Shown: in pieces, positions 1-8,929 of the stretch
Numbering within the stretch: position 1 is the first letter of the stretch
How the letters are laid out: every line of letters begins with the position of its first letter
Source of the DNA: an uncultured Micrococcaceae bacterium
Lineage (GTDB): Bacteria; Actinomycetota; Actinomycetes; Actinomycetales; Micrococcaceae
Assembly: GCA_947502645.1 (NCBI GenBank)
Contig: CANNAD010000002.1
Span: forward strand, 434,001 to 498,000
DNA: 64,000 nt
Direction of reading: 5' to 3'
The notes under the pieces: generated by a model
The model's database searches: none
What the model was told of the DNA's origin: nothing
Seen by the model: only the letters and a program-made list of their open reading frames with translations
Translations under genes and position numbers: made by a program

Positions 1-990
1 CATGTATTCCGAGGCCCAGTCCGTGTCCGTGGCTGTCTCGGCGTTCACTCCGTCCGGCAGCAGTTCCCGGGTCCTTTCGTCGACGTGAAGCCGGACGCCA
101 GCCTTATCCAATGCGGCCAGGACCGCCGGAGCTGCTGCGGCGTCCTTGTGGATGAGAAGTGTCTCCGCGGTGTTGCACACACTGGGCCGGTGAGTCTTGG
201 CGTTGACAATAATGTCCACGGCCATTTCTTCCGACGCCGACTCGTCCAGGAAGATGTGCACATTTCCCTCTCCCGTTTCGATCACGGGAACAGTGGATTG
301 TGTGACAACCGTCTGAATCAGGTCATGACCCCCGCGCGGGATAAGGACATCGACGCGTCCGCGAGCCTTCATCAGAACGTTCGCACCCGCACGGCCATAT
401 TCATCGACGCTCTGCACGGCGTCCGACGGGAAACCCATACGGTCCAGGGTGTCCCGAATGATCCCCAGCAGCGCCTCATTGGTATTCGCCGCGGCACTGC
501 CGCCCCGGAGAATCACGGCGTTTCCACTCTTGAGTGCCAAGCCAGCAATATCCACCGTCACGTTGGGACGAGCCTCGTAGATGGCGGCAACGACTCCCAT
601 GGGCACATGTACCTGTCGTAACCGCAGACCGTTGGGCAACGTCTGGCCACGAGCAACTGAACCGACCGGGTCAGGAAGCCCGGCCAGGTTCTCCAGCGAT
701 GCGGCCAACCCAGCAATGCGATCCGGGGTCAGGCTCAGCCTGTCCAGAAGCGCCGCGGAAGTGCCACGTTCACGGCCGTTGGCGACGTCTTTCTCATTGG
801 CGGCCAGGATTGACGCCTGGCGGGCGATCAGAGCCTCGCCGATGGCACGTAGGGCGCGGTCCTTCCACGACCTGTTTGCCTTGGAAACGATGCGCGACGC
901 CGTGCGCGCCCGGTCCGCAATCGCGTGGACCGCTACTGTCACGTCCTCATTCGATTCGTTGGCTTTGGTATCTATCTGCTGCGTACTCAC
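1..990 (-). CDS. proA: Glutamate-5-semialdehyde dehydrogenase (gamma-glutamyl phosphate reductase), 3' end missing
   Basis: NADPH-dependent reduction of gamma-glutamyl phosphate to glutamate-5-semialdehyde, the second step of proline synthesis in the cytoplasm. The frame opens at a GTG whose complement lies at 988-990, preceded by an AGGTGA ribosome site, and runs off the left edge after about 330 residues; the family is usually about 415-430. Translation gives the family signatures VPMGVVAAIYEARPNVT and LKSGNAVILRGGSAA, and near the cut DTDWASEYM. It lies 41 bp after proB on the same strand, so the two are probably cotranscribed. The catalytic cysteine region and C-terminus cannot be fully judged here. 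Confidence 0.95.
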   Translation of the reverse strand, partial: MSTQQIDTKANESNEDVTVAVHAIADRARTASRIVSKANRSWKDRALRAIGEALIARQASILAANEKDVANGRERGTSAALLDRLSLTPDRIAGLAASLENLAGLPDPVGSVARGQTLPNGLRLRQVHVPMGVVAAIYEARPNVTVDIAGLALKSGNAVILRGGSAAANTNEALLGIIRDTLDRMGFPSDAVQSVDEYGRAGANVLMKARGRVDVLIPRGGHDLIQTVVTQSTVPVIETGEGNVHIFLDESASEEMAVDIIVNAKTHRPSVCNTAETLLIHKDAAAAPAVLAALDKAGVRLHVDERTRELLPDGVNAETATDTDWASEYM

Positions 991-1031
991 GTGTTTCACC
1001 TTTCAGGTTGGAACGGAGGAATCGGAAAAAT

Positions 1032-2183
1032 TCAGGATTTGGGAACGCGTTTCCGGAGTAGCACCAGGTCGTCGATATGGACAACCGAGCGCTCATACTC
1101 ACGGCCGAGTTCCTTGGCCAGTTCGCGCGTGGAGCGACCAAGCATCTGCGGCAGCTCGCTGGAGTCATAGTTGACGAGGCCATGTGCAATAGCGACCCCG
1201 TGCTGATCGACAATGGCGATCGGATCCCCGGCCTCGAAGTGCCCTCGTACCTCGACGATTCCCGCCGGCAGCAAGGACCTTCTCTTCTCTCCCACTGCCT
1301 TCGCGGCGCCGTCATCGACGACTATGGAACCCTGAATGCGGGCGACGTGCTCAAGCCACAACTTGCGGATCGGCTTCCTGCGTCCCTTGGCGCTGAACCA
1401 GGTGCCGACGTCCTTTCCGGCAAGGGCGTCCTCTGCGTTGTCTGTCGATGTCACAAGCGCAGGGATCCCGGAACTGGCGGCGATAATGGCCGCTTCAACT
1501 TTCGTGGCCATTCCGCCGGTGCCTGTCCCGGCTGCACCGGTGCTGCCGATATTCACGCCCTCCAGATCCTTCGGCCCATCGACCTCCGGAATGCGCTTGG
1601 CTCCATCCTTCGGCGGTCCGTCGTAGAGCGAGTCCACATCAGAGAGCAGCACGAGCACATCGGCCTTGACAAGGTGCGCCACCAAAGCAGCCAACCTGTC
1701 GTTGTCGCCAAAGCGGATTTCGTGACTGGCGACGGCATCGTTTTCGTTGACAATCGGAACGACACCGAAATTCAGCAGACGCTCCATGGCGCGGTGAGCA
1801 TTTGCATAGTGGGCCCGACGCATCAGGTCATCGAGTGTCAGAAGAATCTGACCGACTGTGACGCCATGTGCGGCGAACGCGTCGTGGTACCGGGCCATAA
1901 GAAGCCCCTGCCCCACACTGGCGGCTGCCTGCTGAGAAGACAGGTGCCGAGGCCTCGAAGTGAGGCCGAGCGGAGACACCCCCGCAGATATTGCGCCAGA
2001 TGAGACCAGGATGATCTCGACACCTTCTTTGCGCCTGGCTGCGATCACGTTGGATAGCTTCACCAGGGCTTCATCTGAAATGCCGCCAGCCAGGGACGTC
2101 AGCGAAGACGATCCCACTTTCACGACTATGCGTTTTACCTGCGGCAGGGACGATCGGGTCTTTATGGCGCGTCTTGCTGTCAT
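1032..2183 (-). CDS. proB: Glutamate 5-kinase
   Basis: ATP-dependent phosphorylation of glutamate, the first and usually proline-inhibited step of proline synthesis. The 383-residue protein has an amino-acid-kinase domain with VKVGSSSLT near residue 21, LVSSGAISAG near residue 60 and NENDAV in the middle, followed by a PUA-type C-terminal domain (about residues 285-365), the two-domain layout of full-length ProB. It sits between obgE and proA on the minus strand, the order obg-proB-proA known from mycobacteria. The spacer to obgE is about 100 bp with no clear terminator, so readthrough from obgE is possible. Confidence 0.97.
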   Translation of the reverse strand: MTARRAIKTRSSLPQVKRIVVKVGSSSLTSLAGGISDEALVKLSNVIAARRKEGVEIILVSSGAISAGVSPLGLTSRPRHLSSQQAAASVGQGLLMARYHDAFAAHGVTVGQILLTLDDLMRRAHYANAHRAMERLLNFGVVPIVNENDAVASHEIRFGDNDRLAALVAHLVKADVLVLLSDVDSLYDGPPKDGAKRIPEVDGPKDLEGVNIGSTGAAGTGTGGMATKVEAAIIAASSGIPALVTSTDNAEDALAGKDVGTWFSAKGRRKPIRKLWLEHVARIQGSIVVDDGAAKAVGEKRRSLLPAGIVEVRGHFEAGDPIAIVDQHGVAIAHGLVNYDSSELPQMLGRSTRELAKELGREYERSVVHIDDLVLLRKRVPKS

Positions 2184-2287
2184 CTATTCCTTCAGATTGT
2201 CGTGCCGGCATGAAGAGCACAGTTAGTTCGATTCGGTAGGTCCCCCGTCCCACTGACTCGGGGGCTCATGCCTCTCAGGCCGGCCGG

Positions 2288-3844
2288 CTAGTCGGTCAAC
2301 CCGGGTTTAGGTTCATCGGTCGGGGGCTCTGGCCACACCCCGGTTTTCCGTTCTGATTCCAGCTCTGCGCGAGTCGCGGCACGCGCGTCCTTGCGATCCT
2401 GGTGCTCCTGACGCTTCTGCTCGCGCGTGGGCCGGATCAGTTCTTCGAGACGTACGTCGGTTCCCCGTGGAGAGGACAACAATTCGGCCCCTGCCATCAT
2501 GGTGGGTTCCCAGTCAAAGACAACGGCATCATCGTCACCAATAACCACTGTATCGCCCGGAACAGCTCCGACCTTGAAGAGCCGTTCCTCAACGCCGAGT
2601 TTGGCCAGGCGATCGCCGAGATACCCTACGGCCTCATCATTGCTGAAGTCGGTCTGTTTGACCCACTTCTCCGGCTTCTCGCCCAGCACACGGAACAACG
2701 GTTCCAGGTTCTTTTCCTCGCGACGGATAGTGAAGGCAGGGGCGTTCACAGACCGCGGTCTGAGGACAGTCGGCGCAACGACGGGCGGTGCAGTTTCTAC
2801 GGCCTTCCGAGCCTCGACAACGATCTCGGCCATCGCGAAGCCCAACTGCCGCAGACCCTCATGGCTGGATGCGGAGACATCAAATACTTTGTATCCACGC
2901 TTCTCCAGTTCAGGCCGGACGATAGCGGCCATGTCGCGGCCGTCAGGTACATCCACCTTGTTCAGCGCGACAAGGCGTGGACGTTCATTCAGCGGAACCA
3001 CCTCGCCGTCTGATCCGGCGTAGCTCATGTCCACGGCGTAACGATCCAGTTCGCCCTCGATGATCTCGAGGTCTCCGATCGGATCGCGATCAGTCTCGAG
3101 GGCGGCGCAATCCAATACATGAACAATGGCAGCACAACGCTCGACGTGGCGGAGGAAGTTGTGCCCCAGCCCGCGTCCTTCACTGGCTCCCTCGATCAGG
3201 CCCGGAACATCAGCAACGGTAAAACGCACTTCTCCGGCCTTCACGACCCCTAGGTTTGGAACCAGCGTCGTGAAGGGGTAATCAGCAATTTTGGGGCGTG
3301 CGGCGCTCATGGCGGCAATCAGACTCGACTTACCAGCAGAAGGGAAGCCGACAAGCGCAACATCAGCGATGGATTTGAGTTCGAGGACAATATCCCGCTC
3401 ATCTCCGGGTACTCCCAGGAGCGCGAAACCAGGTGCCTTACGCTTTTGCGAGGACAGCGACGAGTTGCCGAGCCCGCCTTGACCGCCTGAGGCGGCTACG
3501 AACTCTGTTCCCTCGCCGACGAGGTCCGCGAGGACCTTGCCGTCCTTGGTTTTCACCACGGTTCCTTCCGGAACCGGAAGGATCAGGGTTTCGCCCGTTT
3601 TGCCGTTCCGCCAGTCGCCCATGCCGGGCCCACCATTGGATGCATGGCGATGCGGCGCGTGGTGGTAATCAAGAAGGGTTGTAGCCTGCGGATCTACCCG
3701 CAGGATGACGCTGCCGCCATCTCCTCCGTTGGCGCCATCGGGACCGCCCAATGGCTTGAACTTTTCGCGTTTAACCGAGACGCAGCCGTGTCCGCCGGAT
3801 CCGCCGGATACGTGCAAGACAACTCGATCAACGAAGTTAGCCAC
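2288..3844 (-). CDS. obgE: GTPase ObgE/CgtA
   Basis: Ribosome-associated GTPase that acts late in 50S assembly and links ribosome status to stress responses. The protein is 518 residues: a glycine-rich Obg domain at residues 1-160, a G domain with GFPSAGKSS (about 166) and [12 protein letters not shown], then an Obg-type C-terminal extension with an acidic/basic tail. The reading frame is open 126 nt further upstream, but the GTG at 3842-3844 is preceded by AGAGGAG at good spacing and starts the conserved [12 protein letters not shown], so I use it. It follows rpmA after a terminator hairpin and has its own promoter-like site, so it may be partly uncoupled from the ribosomal genes. Confidence 0.97.
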   Translation of the reverse strand: MANFVDRVVLHVSGGSGGHGCVSVKREKFKPLGGPDGANGGDGGSVILRVDPQATTLLDYHHAPHRHASNGGPGMGDWRNGKTGETLILPVPEGTVVKTKDGKVLADLVGEGTEFVAASGGQGGLGNSSLSSQKRKAPGFALLGVPGDERDIVLELKSIADVALVGFPSAGKSSLIAAMSAARPKIADYPFTTLVPNLGVVKAGEVRFTVADVPGLIEGASEGRGLGHNFLRHVERCAAIVHVLDCAALETDRDPIGDLEIIEGELDRYAVDMSYAGSDGEVVPLNERPRLVALNKVDVPDGRDMAAIVRPELEKRGYKVFDVSASSHEGLRQLGFAMAEIVVEARKAVETAPPVVAPTVLRPRSVNAPAFTIRREEKNLEPLFRVLGEKPEKWVKQTDFSNDEAVGYLGDRLAKLGVEERLFKVGAVPGDTVVIGDDDAVVFDWEPTMMAGAELLSSPRGTDVRLEELIRPTREQKRQEHQDRKDARAATRAELESERKTGVWPEPPTDEPKPGLTD

Positions 3845-3888
3845 GCGATTCTCCTCTGTTGCATTCACATGCACTGGAACTAATGATG

Positions 3889-3916
3889 AGTCTAATGGAC
3901 ACCTTTTGACACCCAA
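3889..3916 (-). promoter_or_regulatory. Predicted promoter of obgE
   Basis: On the minus strand TTGGGT (3916-3911), a 16-nt spacer and TAGACT (3894-3889) form a good actinobacterial sigma-70 type promoter. Initiation near 3882 would give a 5' leader of about 38 nt before the GTG start. It lies just downstream of the terminator after rpmA, which fits a separate transcription unit. Prediction only. Confidence 0.5.
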
Positions 3917-3932
3917 AAACTGATAACCCTTT

Positions 3933-3972
3933 AAAAAACGATGGAGCGGACCAAAAGTGGCCCGCCCCATCG
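3933..3972 (-). terminator. Rho-independent terminator after rpmA
   Basis: Reading the minus strand, CGATGGGGCGG pairs with CCGCTCCATCG (11 bp, one G-U pair) around a loop of about 12 nt, followed directly by six T residues (3938-3933). It should end or attenuate rplU-rpmA transcription before obgE. Confidence 0.75.
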
Positions 3973-3987
3973 CTGAGGTCTGAACGA

Positions 3988-4275
3988 TTACTCGGCGGAA
4001 ACAGCAGCTTCCGTCTCTGCAGCCGCGGTGCTCACGATGTTCACCACGCGGCGACCACGGCGGGTACCGAACTCCACAGCGCCGGCTTCGAGGGCGAACA
4101 GGGTGTCATCCCCGCCGCGACCTACTGCTGCACCTGGGTGGAAGTGGGTGCCACGCTGGCGAACGATGATTTCGCCTGCCTTGACAACCTGTCCACCGAA
4201 GCGCTTTACGCCGAGGTACTGGGCATTGGAGTCGCGTCCGTTGCGAGTGGAACTCGCACCCTTCTTATGTGCCAT
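3988..4275 (-). CDS. rpmA: 50S ribosomal protein L27
   Basis: Component of the large ribosomal subunit whose N-terminal tail reaches toward the peptidyl-transferase centre. The 95-residue protein begins [16 protein letters not shown] and contains the conserved QRGTHFHPG segment; the alanine/glutamate-rich tail after about residue 80 is longer than in enterobacterial L27. No Firmicute-type cleavable N-terminal extension is present. It follows rplU by 63 bp on the same strand, the near-universal rplU-rpmA pair. Confidence 0.98.
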   Translation of the reverse strand: MAHKKGASSTRNGRDSNAQYLGVKRFGGQVVKAGEIIVRQRGTHFHPGAAVGRGGDDTLFALEAGAVEFGTRRGRRVVNIVSTAAAETEAAVSAE

Positions 4276-4338
4276 TGCTATGCCTACCTTTGGTGACTTC
4301 TAAAATCTATGGAATATCTGAATCGGTACGTCCTCGCA

Positions 4339-4647
4339 TTATGCGATGGACGTGACCTTGACCTTCGTCAGTGCCGAACGGTAACCTTGGCGCTTTTTGT
4401 AGCCGGTTTTGTTCTTGTACTTCTGAATGACGATCTTCGGTCCGCGGAGGTTCTCGACGATCTCGGCGGTAACCTTCACCTTCGCAAGATCTTCAACTGC
4501 GGACGTAACCTTGTCGCCATCAACCAGGAGCAAAGCAGGCATCTCAAAGGTGCTGCCGGCATTACCGGGAACGCGGTCAAGGGTAACGAGGTCTCCTACG
4601 GAAACCTTTTCCTGGCGGCCGCCAGCGCGGACAATCGCGTACACCAC
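4339..4647 (-). CDS. rplU: 50S ribosomal protein L21
   Basis: Large-subunit protein that binds 23S rRNA. The frame is open further upstream, but the family N-terminus [14 protein letters not shown] places the start at tandem GTG codons (4645-4647 and 4642-4644), giving 102 residues, the usual size of L21. The C-terminal half is lysine-rich ([13 protein letters not shown]). It is the first gene of the rplU-rpmA unit; thiD and rne lie upstream on the same strand. Confidence 0.97.
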   Translation of the reverse strand: MVYAIVRAGGRQEKVSVGDLVTLDRVPGNAGSTFEMPALLLVDGDKVTSAVEDLAKVKVTAEIVENLRGPKIVIQKYKNKTGYKKRQGYRSALTKVKVTSIA

Positions 4648-4700
4648 TTGGGAACTCACTTCTCTAGACGTTAGTACTTTTCTGCGCACTATCCCCAGCT

Positions 4701-4728
4701 ATTTTATCGACCGGTTCTGCGCTGTGCA
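4701..4728 (-). promoter_or_regulatory. Possible promoter of rplU-rpmA
   Basis: On the minus strand TGCACA (4728-4723), a 16-nt spacer and TAAAAT (4706-4701) form a plausible sigma-70 promoter about 55 bp upstream of the L21 start. The -35 is weak and no other element supports it. Confidence 0.35.
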
Positions 4729-4837
4729 TTCACGCCCCGGCAAATCCGGCTGGAAGACGTTCGCACCGAAGATCAAGATTACGCGAACCCGCGGTAATTG
4801 AGCAAATCCCGCCCTCTACAGCGAGTCGCGGAACGCT

Positions 4838-5659
4838 TTACAGGGACAGGTGATGAAAATGGTGTATCGGGCCATGTCCCTGGCCGACCGCCAGGTCATC
4901 TGCATGCTCCAGTGCCCCCTGCAGCCAGGGTTTGACCTCGGCAAGAGCTTCAGCCCAATTCTGATGGCGAACCTGCTCCGTTGCGATGGCCGCCGATAGC
5001 GAGCATCCCGTGCCATGCGTATTGCGGGTGTTGACTCTCAGCCCCGAAACTTCATAAACGGACGTCGCATCAACTATTGCATCGGGGCATTGTTCCCCGT
5101 CCAGATGACCACCCTTGACGAGGACAACTGTTCCCGTCCGCGCGGCCACTGCCCTGCCCTGCTCCAGAGCCGCAGGCCAGCTGAGCGCCCGCGTAGTGCC
5201 CGCCAGAACCGCAAGTTCGGCAAGATTCGGGGTCACGAGTCCAACGCTGGACACAAGCTCCCGTAGCGCATCCTCGGCAGCTGGCTGCAGGAGCTTGTCT
5301 CCGCTCGTGGCGATCATCACCGGGTCCAGCACGACGACGGAAGGCCGGACGCGGTCCAACCATTCCCCGACTGCCGAAATGATGTCCACATTTGCAAGCA
5401 TCCCGATCTTCACCGCGTCAATGGTGACGTCATCGCTGACGGCATTGAGCTGCTCCTCCAGAAACGCGATGGGCGGTGTATGCACTGATCGCACACCGCA
5501 CGTGTTCTGTGCAACGAGCGCTGTCACCACTGCCATGCCGTAGCCGCCTCTGGCGGCAATGCTTTTGAGATCAGCATGGATGCCGGCACCACCGGTGGGG
5601 TCGGTGCCGGCGATACTCAGAACCCGGGGCGGAACAGTCCCTGGAACGGTCATGTCCAC
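4838..5659 (-). CDS. thiD: Hydroxymethylpyrimidine/phosphomethylpyrimidine kinase
   Basis: Phosphorylates HMP and HMP-phosphate to HMP-pyrophosphate for thiamine synthesis. The 273-residue protein starts with PRVLSIAGTDPTGGAGI, then KSIAARGGYGMAVVTALVAQNT, has DAVKIGML in the middle and the anion-hole segment NTHGTGCSLSAAIA near residue 216; all are diagnostic for the ribokinase-like ThiD family. It starts 3 nt after the rne stop codon, so translation is probably coupled to RNase E. No other thiamine gene is nearby and I see no THI-box riboswitch, so its placement in an RNA/ribosome operon is unusual for its function. Confidence 0.95.
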   Translation of the reverse strand: MDMTVPGTVPPRVLSIAGTDPTGGAGIHADLKSIAARGGYGMAVVTALVAQNTCGVRSVHTPPIAFLEEQLNAVSDDVTIDAVKIGMLANVDIISAVGEWLDRVRPSVVVLDPVMIATSGDKLLQPAAEDALRELVSSVGLVTPNLAELAVLAGTTRALSWPAALEQGRAVAARTGTVVLVKGGHLDGEQCPDAIVDATSVYEVSGLRVNTRNTHGTGCSLSAAIATEQVRHQNWAEALAEVKPWLQGALEHADDLAVGQGHGPIHHFHHLSL

Positions 5660-5662
5660 TCG

Positions 5663-8476
5663 TCAGAGATCCGACGCCGGAACGCCTACACCCAGAACCA
5701 TCGGTTCAGCAGCCTCAGCTCGCTGTTGTTTTGACGAGGCCTGCGTTTCCGGAGTGCGTTCGGTACTGGTAAATCGTTTGCCAGTCCCCTCTGGGGCGGA
5801 TGACTCGGCCGTGAGAGTGGTAATTGCCGTGGAATCGCCTGCGCCCTGGGCACTGCTTGCCGCGCGACGCGGTTTTTTACGCCTCTCACGCGGTGGTGCG
5901 CTCTCTTTGGCAGCGTCCTTTTTGGGGGGACGCCGATCAAACGCTTCGGTGAGACTATCGAGTGTGAGCCGTTCACCGCTGCTGCCCGTTGGATGCTGAT
6001 CTGTGTCACCGGACTTCGGCAGCGCCACGGCCTCGCCGTTGAGCGTGAGGACCTGTGAAGGTTTCCCGCCCTGCTCGGACTCCTCGTGGCTATGGTGCGT
6101 GGCTGCCGCGATACTCGTCAGGGCAGCACGAGTAGCTTCGGCGCGGGCTTCGCGCTCTGGGTCCTGGGTGCGGGGCTCAGCTGCTGGAACTTCATGCTGC
6201 TCAGCCTGTGGCTTGGACTGCTTGCCTTTGCGCTTGCGTTCATTGCGCGACTGCTTTTCCTGCAGGTGCTGATGGTGGTTATCCGCGCTGACGGCGTGGC
6301 CGCGTTTGTGCTCCACGGGCTCGTCATGAGTGACGACTCCCCTCCCGGCACAGTGCTCACAATTCTCTCCGAAGACCTCGAGGAGACCTGTCCCCATCCG
6401 TTTGCGGGTCATCTGGACCAGTCCAAGGCTGGTCACCTCCGCCACCTGATGTTTGGTGCGGTCTCGTCCCAGGCACTCGACCATCCGTCGGAGTACGAGG
6501 TCGCGGTTTGCCTCCAGAACCATGTCGATGAAGTCGATGACGATGATTCCACCGATGTCGCGAAGGCGAAGCTGGCGGACAACTTCCTCGGCCGCTTCCA
6601 GATTGTTCTTGGTGACGGTCTCTTCAAGGTTTCCGCCGCTGCCGGTGAACTTCCCGGTATTGACGTCGACGACGGTCATGGCTTCGGTACGGTCGATGAC
6701 CAGTGATCCACCTGAGGGCAGGAATACCTTGCGGTCCAGTGCCTTTGCGATCTGCTCATCGATGCGATGCACCGTGAAAATGTCTTCGTCGCTGGTCCAC
6801 TTTTCGAGCCGGCTCACGAGGTCCGGCGCAACGTAGGTGACGTATGCCTCTATGGTGTCCCACGCCTGTTCGCCGGAGACAACCAGTTTGGAGAAGTCCT
6901 CGTTGAACACATCCCGGACGACCTTGATGGTGAGGTCCGGTTCCCCGTAGAGCAGCTCTGGTGCCAGGGTTTTGTTCGAGGTGGACTTCTGCTCGATATT
7001 CTCCCACTGGGCGCGAAGACGGTTGATGTCGTTCATCAACTCTTCCTCGCTGGCTCCTTCGGCAGCCGTGCGGACAATGACGCCCGCATTGGCTGGAAGA
7101 TGATCCTTGAGAATTCGCTTGAGACGGTTCCGTTCGACGTCGGGCAATTTGCGTGAGATGCCGGTCATGGAGCCGCCGGGCACGTATACGAGGTAGCGTC
7201 CGGGCAGGGAAATCTGGCTGGTGAGCCGTGCGCCCTTGTGGCCGACGGGATCCTTGGAGACCTGTACGAGTACGGTGTCACCGGATTTGAGCGCCAGCTC
7301 TATGCGACGGGGCTGACCATCGAGGCCAGCTGCGTCCCAATTGACCTCCCCCGCGTACAACACGGCGTTGCGTCCGCGCCCGATGTCAACGAACGCGGCC
7401 TCCATGCTTGGCAGCACATTCTGTACCTTGCCAACGTAGACGTTGCCGATCAGGGAATCCTGCTGGGTACGCGAGACGAAATGCTCGGCCAGAACGCCGT
7501 CCTCGAGGACACCGATCTGAATCCTGTCATCGCGCTGACGAACGACCATATGACGGTCCACAGATTCCCGGCGCGCCAGGAACTCTGCCTCGGTGATGAC
7601 CTGGCGACGACGGCCGGAATCGCGGGACTCGCGGCGTCTCTGCTTCTTCGCCTCCAACCGGGTTGAGCCCTTGACGCTGGTGACCTTGTTGCTAACCGGT
7701 GCTTCAGCGGGCTGCCGCGGAGCCCGTACGCGGGTTACCGTGTTGGGCGGATCGTCATCTCCGCCACCTGTCAGTTCCAGATCCTGCTCGCCACGACGAC
7801 GGCGACGACGACGACGGGAGGTGACTGTTCCGGAGCCTTCGCTGGACGTCTGGTCCTCTGGACCGGCGTCGCCGGAGGTCTCATCGCCTGCGGAGCCCTG
7901 GTCCTTGGCTGAAGTATCTGTGTTTTCTTTCCCGCGCCCACGTCCGCGCCGGCTGCGACGGCGTCCACGTCCTGAGTCTGGCTCTTCGTCGGCTTCGGGG
8001 GCGTCTTCAGGCGCAACAACTTTCGCCGCTGATTTTCTGGCGGCTGCGGTCTGCACCGCCGTGAGATCAGGCGCCTGGAAGAGCAGTGACACGCCCGTCT
8101 CCGGCGCAGCTGGCTCTTCTACAGGCTCGGGGGCCGGGGCAGCAGCACTGGCTTCACTGGTCTCGTTCTGGACAGCCTCGTCTCCGGCAGTGTCGTCCTG
8201 ATCGGCCAGGATCTCCGGGTCCTGCTTTGCTGCGGCTTTCTTGGCCGGGGCCTTTTTGGCGGCAGTTTTCCTGACAGCGGTGCGGCGCCTAGACGACTTT
8301 TCCGCTTCTGGCTCAGCTGTTGCTTCGTCCGAGGTGTTGGTGCTCTCAGCTTCGCCCGCAGAAGGCTTCACGACCGCTTTCTTGCGGCTGCGAGATGCTT
8401 TCTTGACCGGTGCGCTCACTTCAGCGTCCGGCTGGCCCTCGTAGGAGGCGGATGAATCCACTGCTTCGTTTTCCAT
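5663..8476 (-). CDS. rne: Ribonuclease E/G family endoribonuclease
   Basis: Main single-strand-specific endoribonuclease for mRNA decay and rRNA/tRNA maturation. The protein is 937 residues. Residues 1-300 are a low-complexity, probably disordered extension with alanine/lysine runs (about 70-84) and arginine-rich patches, including eight arginines at 221-228. An S1 domain follows (about 345-420), then the 5'-sensor and DNase I-like catalytic core with TVVDVNTGKFTG and GGIIVIDFIDM, and one CEHC zinc-link pair. The C-terminal 200 residues are again low-complexity. Having the long extension at the N-terminus is typical of actinobacterial RNase E. It is cotranscribed with thiD and has a long upstream spacer. 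Confidence 0.96.
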   Translation of the reverse strand: MENEAVDSSASYEGQPDAEVSAPVKKASRSRKKAVVKPSAGEAESTNTSDEATAEPEAEKSSRRRTAVRKTAAKKAPAKKAAAKQDPEILADQDDTAGDEAVQNETSEASAAAPAPEPVEEPAAPETGVSLLFQAPDLTAVQTAAARKSAAKVVAPEDAPEADEEPDSGRGRRRSRRGRGRGKENTDTSAKDQGSAGDETSGDAGPEDQTSSEGSGTVTSRRRRRRRRGEQDLELTGGGDDDPPNTVTRVRAPRQPAEAPVSNKVTSVKGSTRLEAKKQRRRESRDSGRRRQVITEAEFLARRESVDRHMVVRQRDDRIQIGVLEDGVLAEHFVSRTQQDSLIGNVYVGKVQNVLPSMEAAFVDIGRGRNAVLYAGEVNWDAAGLDGQPRRIELALKSGDTVLVQVSKDPVGHKGARLTSQISLPGRYLVYVPGGSMTGISRKLPDVERNRLKRILKDHLPANAGVIVRTAAEGASEEELMNDINRLRAQWENIEQKSTSNKTLAPELLYGEPDLTIKVVRDVFNEDFSKLVVSGEQAWDTIEAYVTYVAPDLVSRLEKWTSDEDIFTVHRIDEQIAKALDRKVFLPSGGSLVIDRTEAMTVVDVNTGKFTGSGGNLEETVTKNNLEAAEEVVRQLRLRDIGGIIVIDFIDMVLEANRDLVLRRMVECLGRDRTKHQVAEVTSLGLVQMTRKRMGTGLLEVFGENCEHCAGRGVVTHDEPVEHKRGHAVSADNHHQHLQEKQSRNERKRKGKQSKPQAEQHEVPAAEPRTQDPEREARAEATRAALTSIAAATHHSHEESEQGGKPSQVLTLNGEAVALPKSGDTDQHPTGSSGERLTLDSLTEAFDRRPPKKDAAKESAPPRERRKKPRRAASSAQGAGDSTAITTLTAESSAPEGTGKRFTSTERTPETQASSKQQRAEAAEPMVLGVGVPASDL

Positions 8477-8929
8477 TTTCAGCTATGCCTAACCCCGTGA
8501 GATGTCGGCCACATTCCGGCAGCTCCCGGGTACTCTCAGCCGGCCGTCCGTAGGATTCGTGTCCGTACGTCAGCCGGAAATCGTCAATATGTCGACCGAG
8601 GTCGCGCTAAAGCTGGAGCGCGGAATCACTCAGTGACCAGCGGCGCTATTCCTTGCTACCCGAATACTGTTGTGCGGCAGGTCAACCGGCGGACTCCGTG
8701 CGGCGTCATGAGTTTCGACGCGTGTTGCCGAAGGCATCGCTGGTGGAACTGGAAGCGTGTCGCTGGACCCTCGACAGAATGTGGTTCTGTCAAGCGCCAA
8801 TGTCATTATCTCACACAGAGTTCATCAACCCGTTGAGCAGTGACGATAGTGTCGGGAAAGGATGCGTACGGGTTAGCACGTATCCTTGCACCGGGCCTAA
8901 ACTGGACTTTCCATACCCTAGGGAGAATT
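8477..8929. other. Long divergent spacer between rne and the VKOR gene
   Basis: A 453-bp noncoding stretch. Short open frames here lack ribosome sites and family features. A good -10 hexamer for rne (GATAAT on the minus strand, 8810-8805) would give an mRNA leader of about 320 nt; long leaders are common for RNase E genes, which often autoregulate. A GATAGT at 8845-8850 is a weak candidate -10 for the VKOR gene. A perfect palindrome lies at 8773-8791 (separate entry). Confidence 0.5.
8773..8791. promoter_or_regulatory. Perfect palindrome GACAGAA-N5-TTCTGTC
   Basis: Two perfect 7-bp arms (8773-8779 and 8785-8791) around TGTGG. The size fits a dimeric repressor or activator operator, and it lies inside the rne/VKOR divergent spacer. 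In RNA it would sit near the 5' end of the proposed long rne leader as a short hairpin. No regulator can be named. Confidence 0.4.

Noticed and set aside
1077-2003. 308-codon open frame on the plus strand
   Set aside because: It lies exactly antisense to proB, has no ribosome site and shows no family motif; such frames are expected opposite GC-rich genes.
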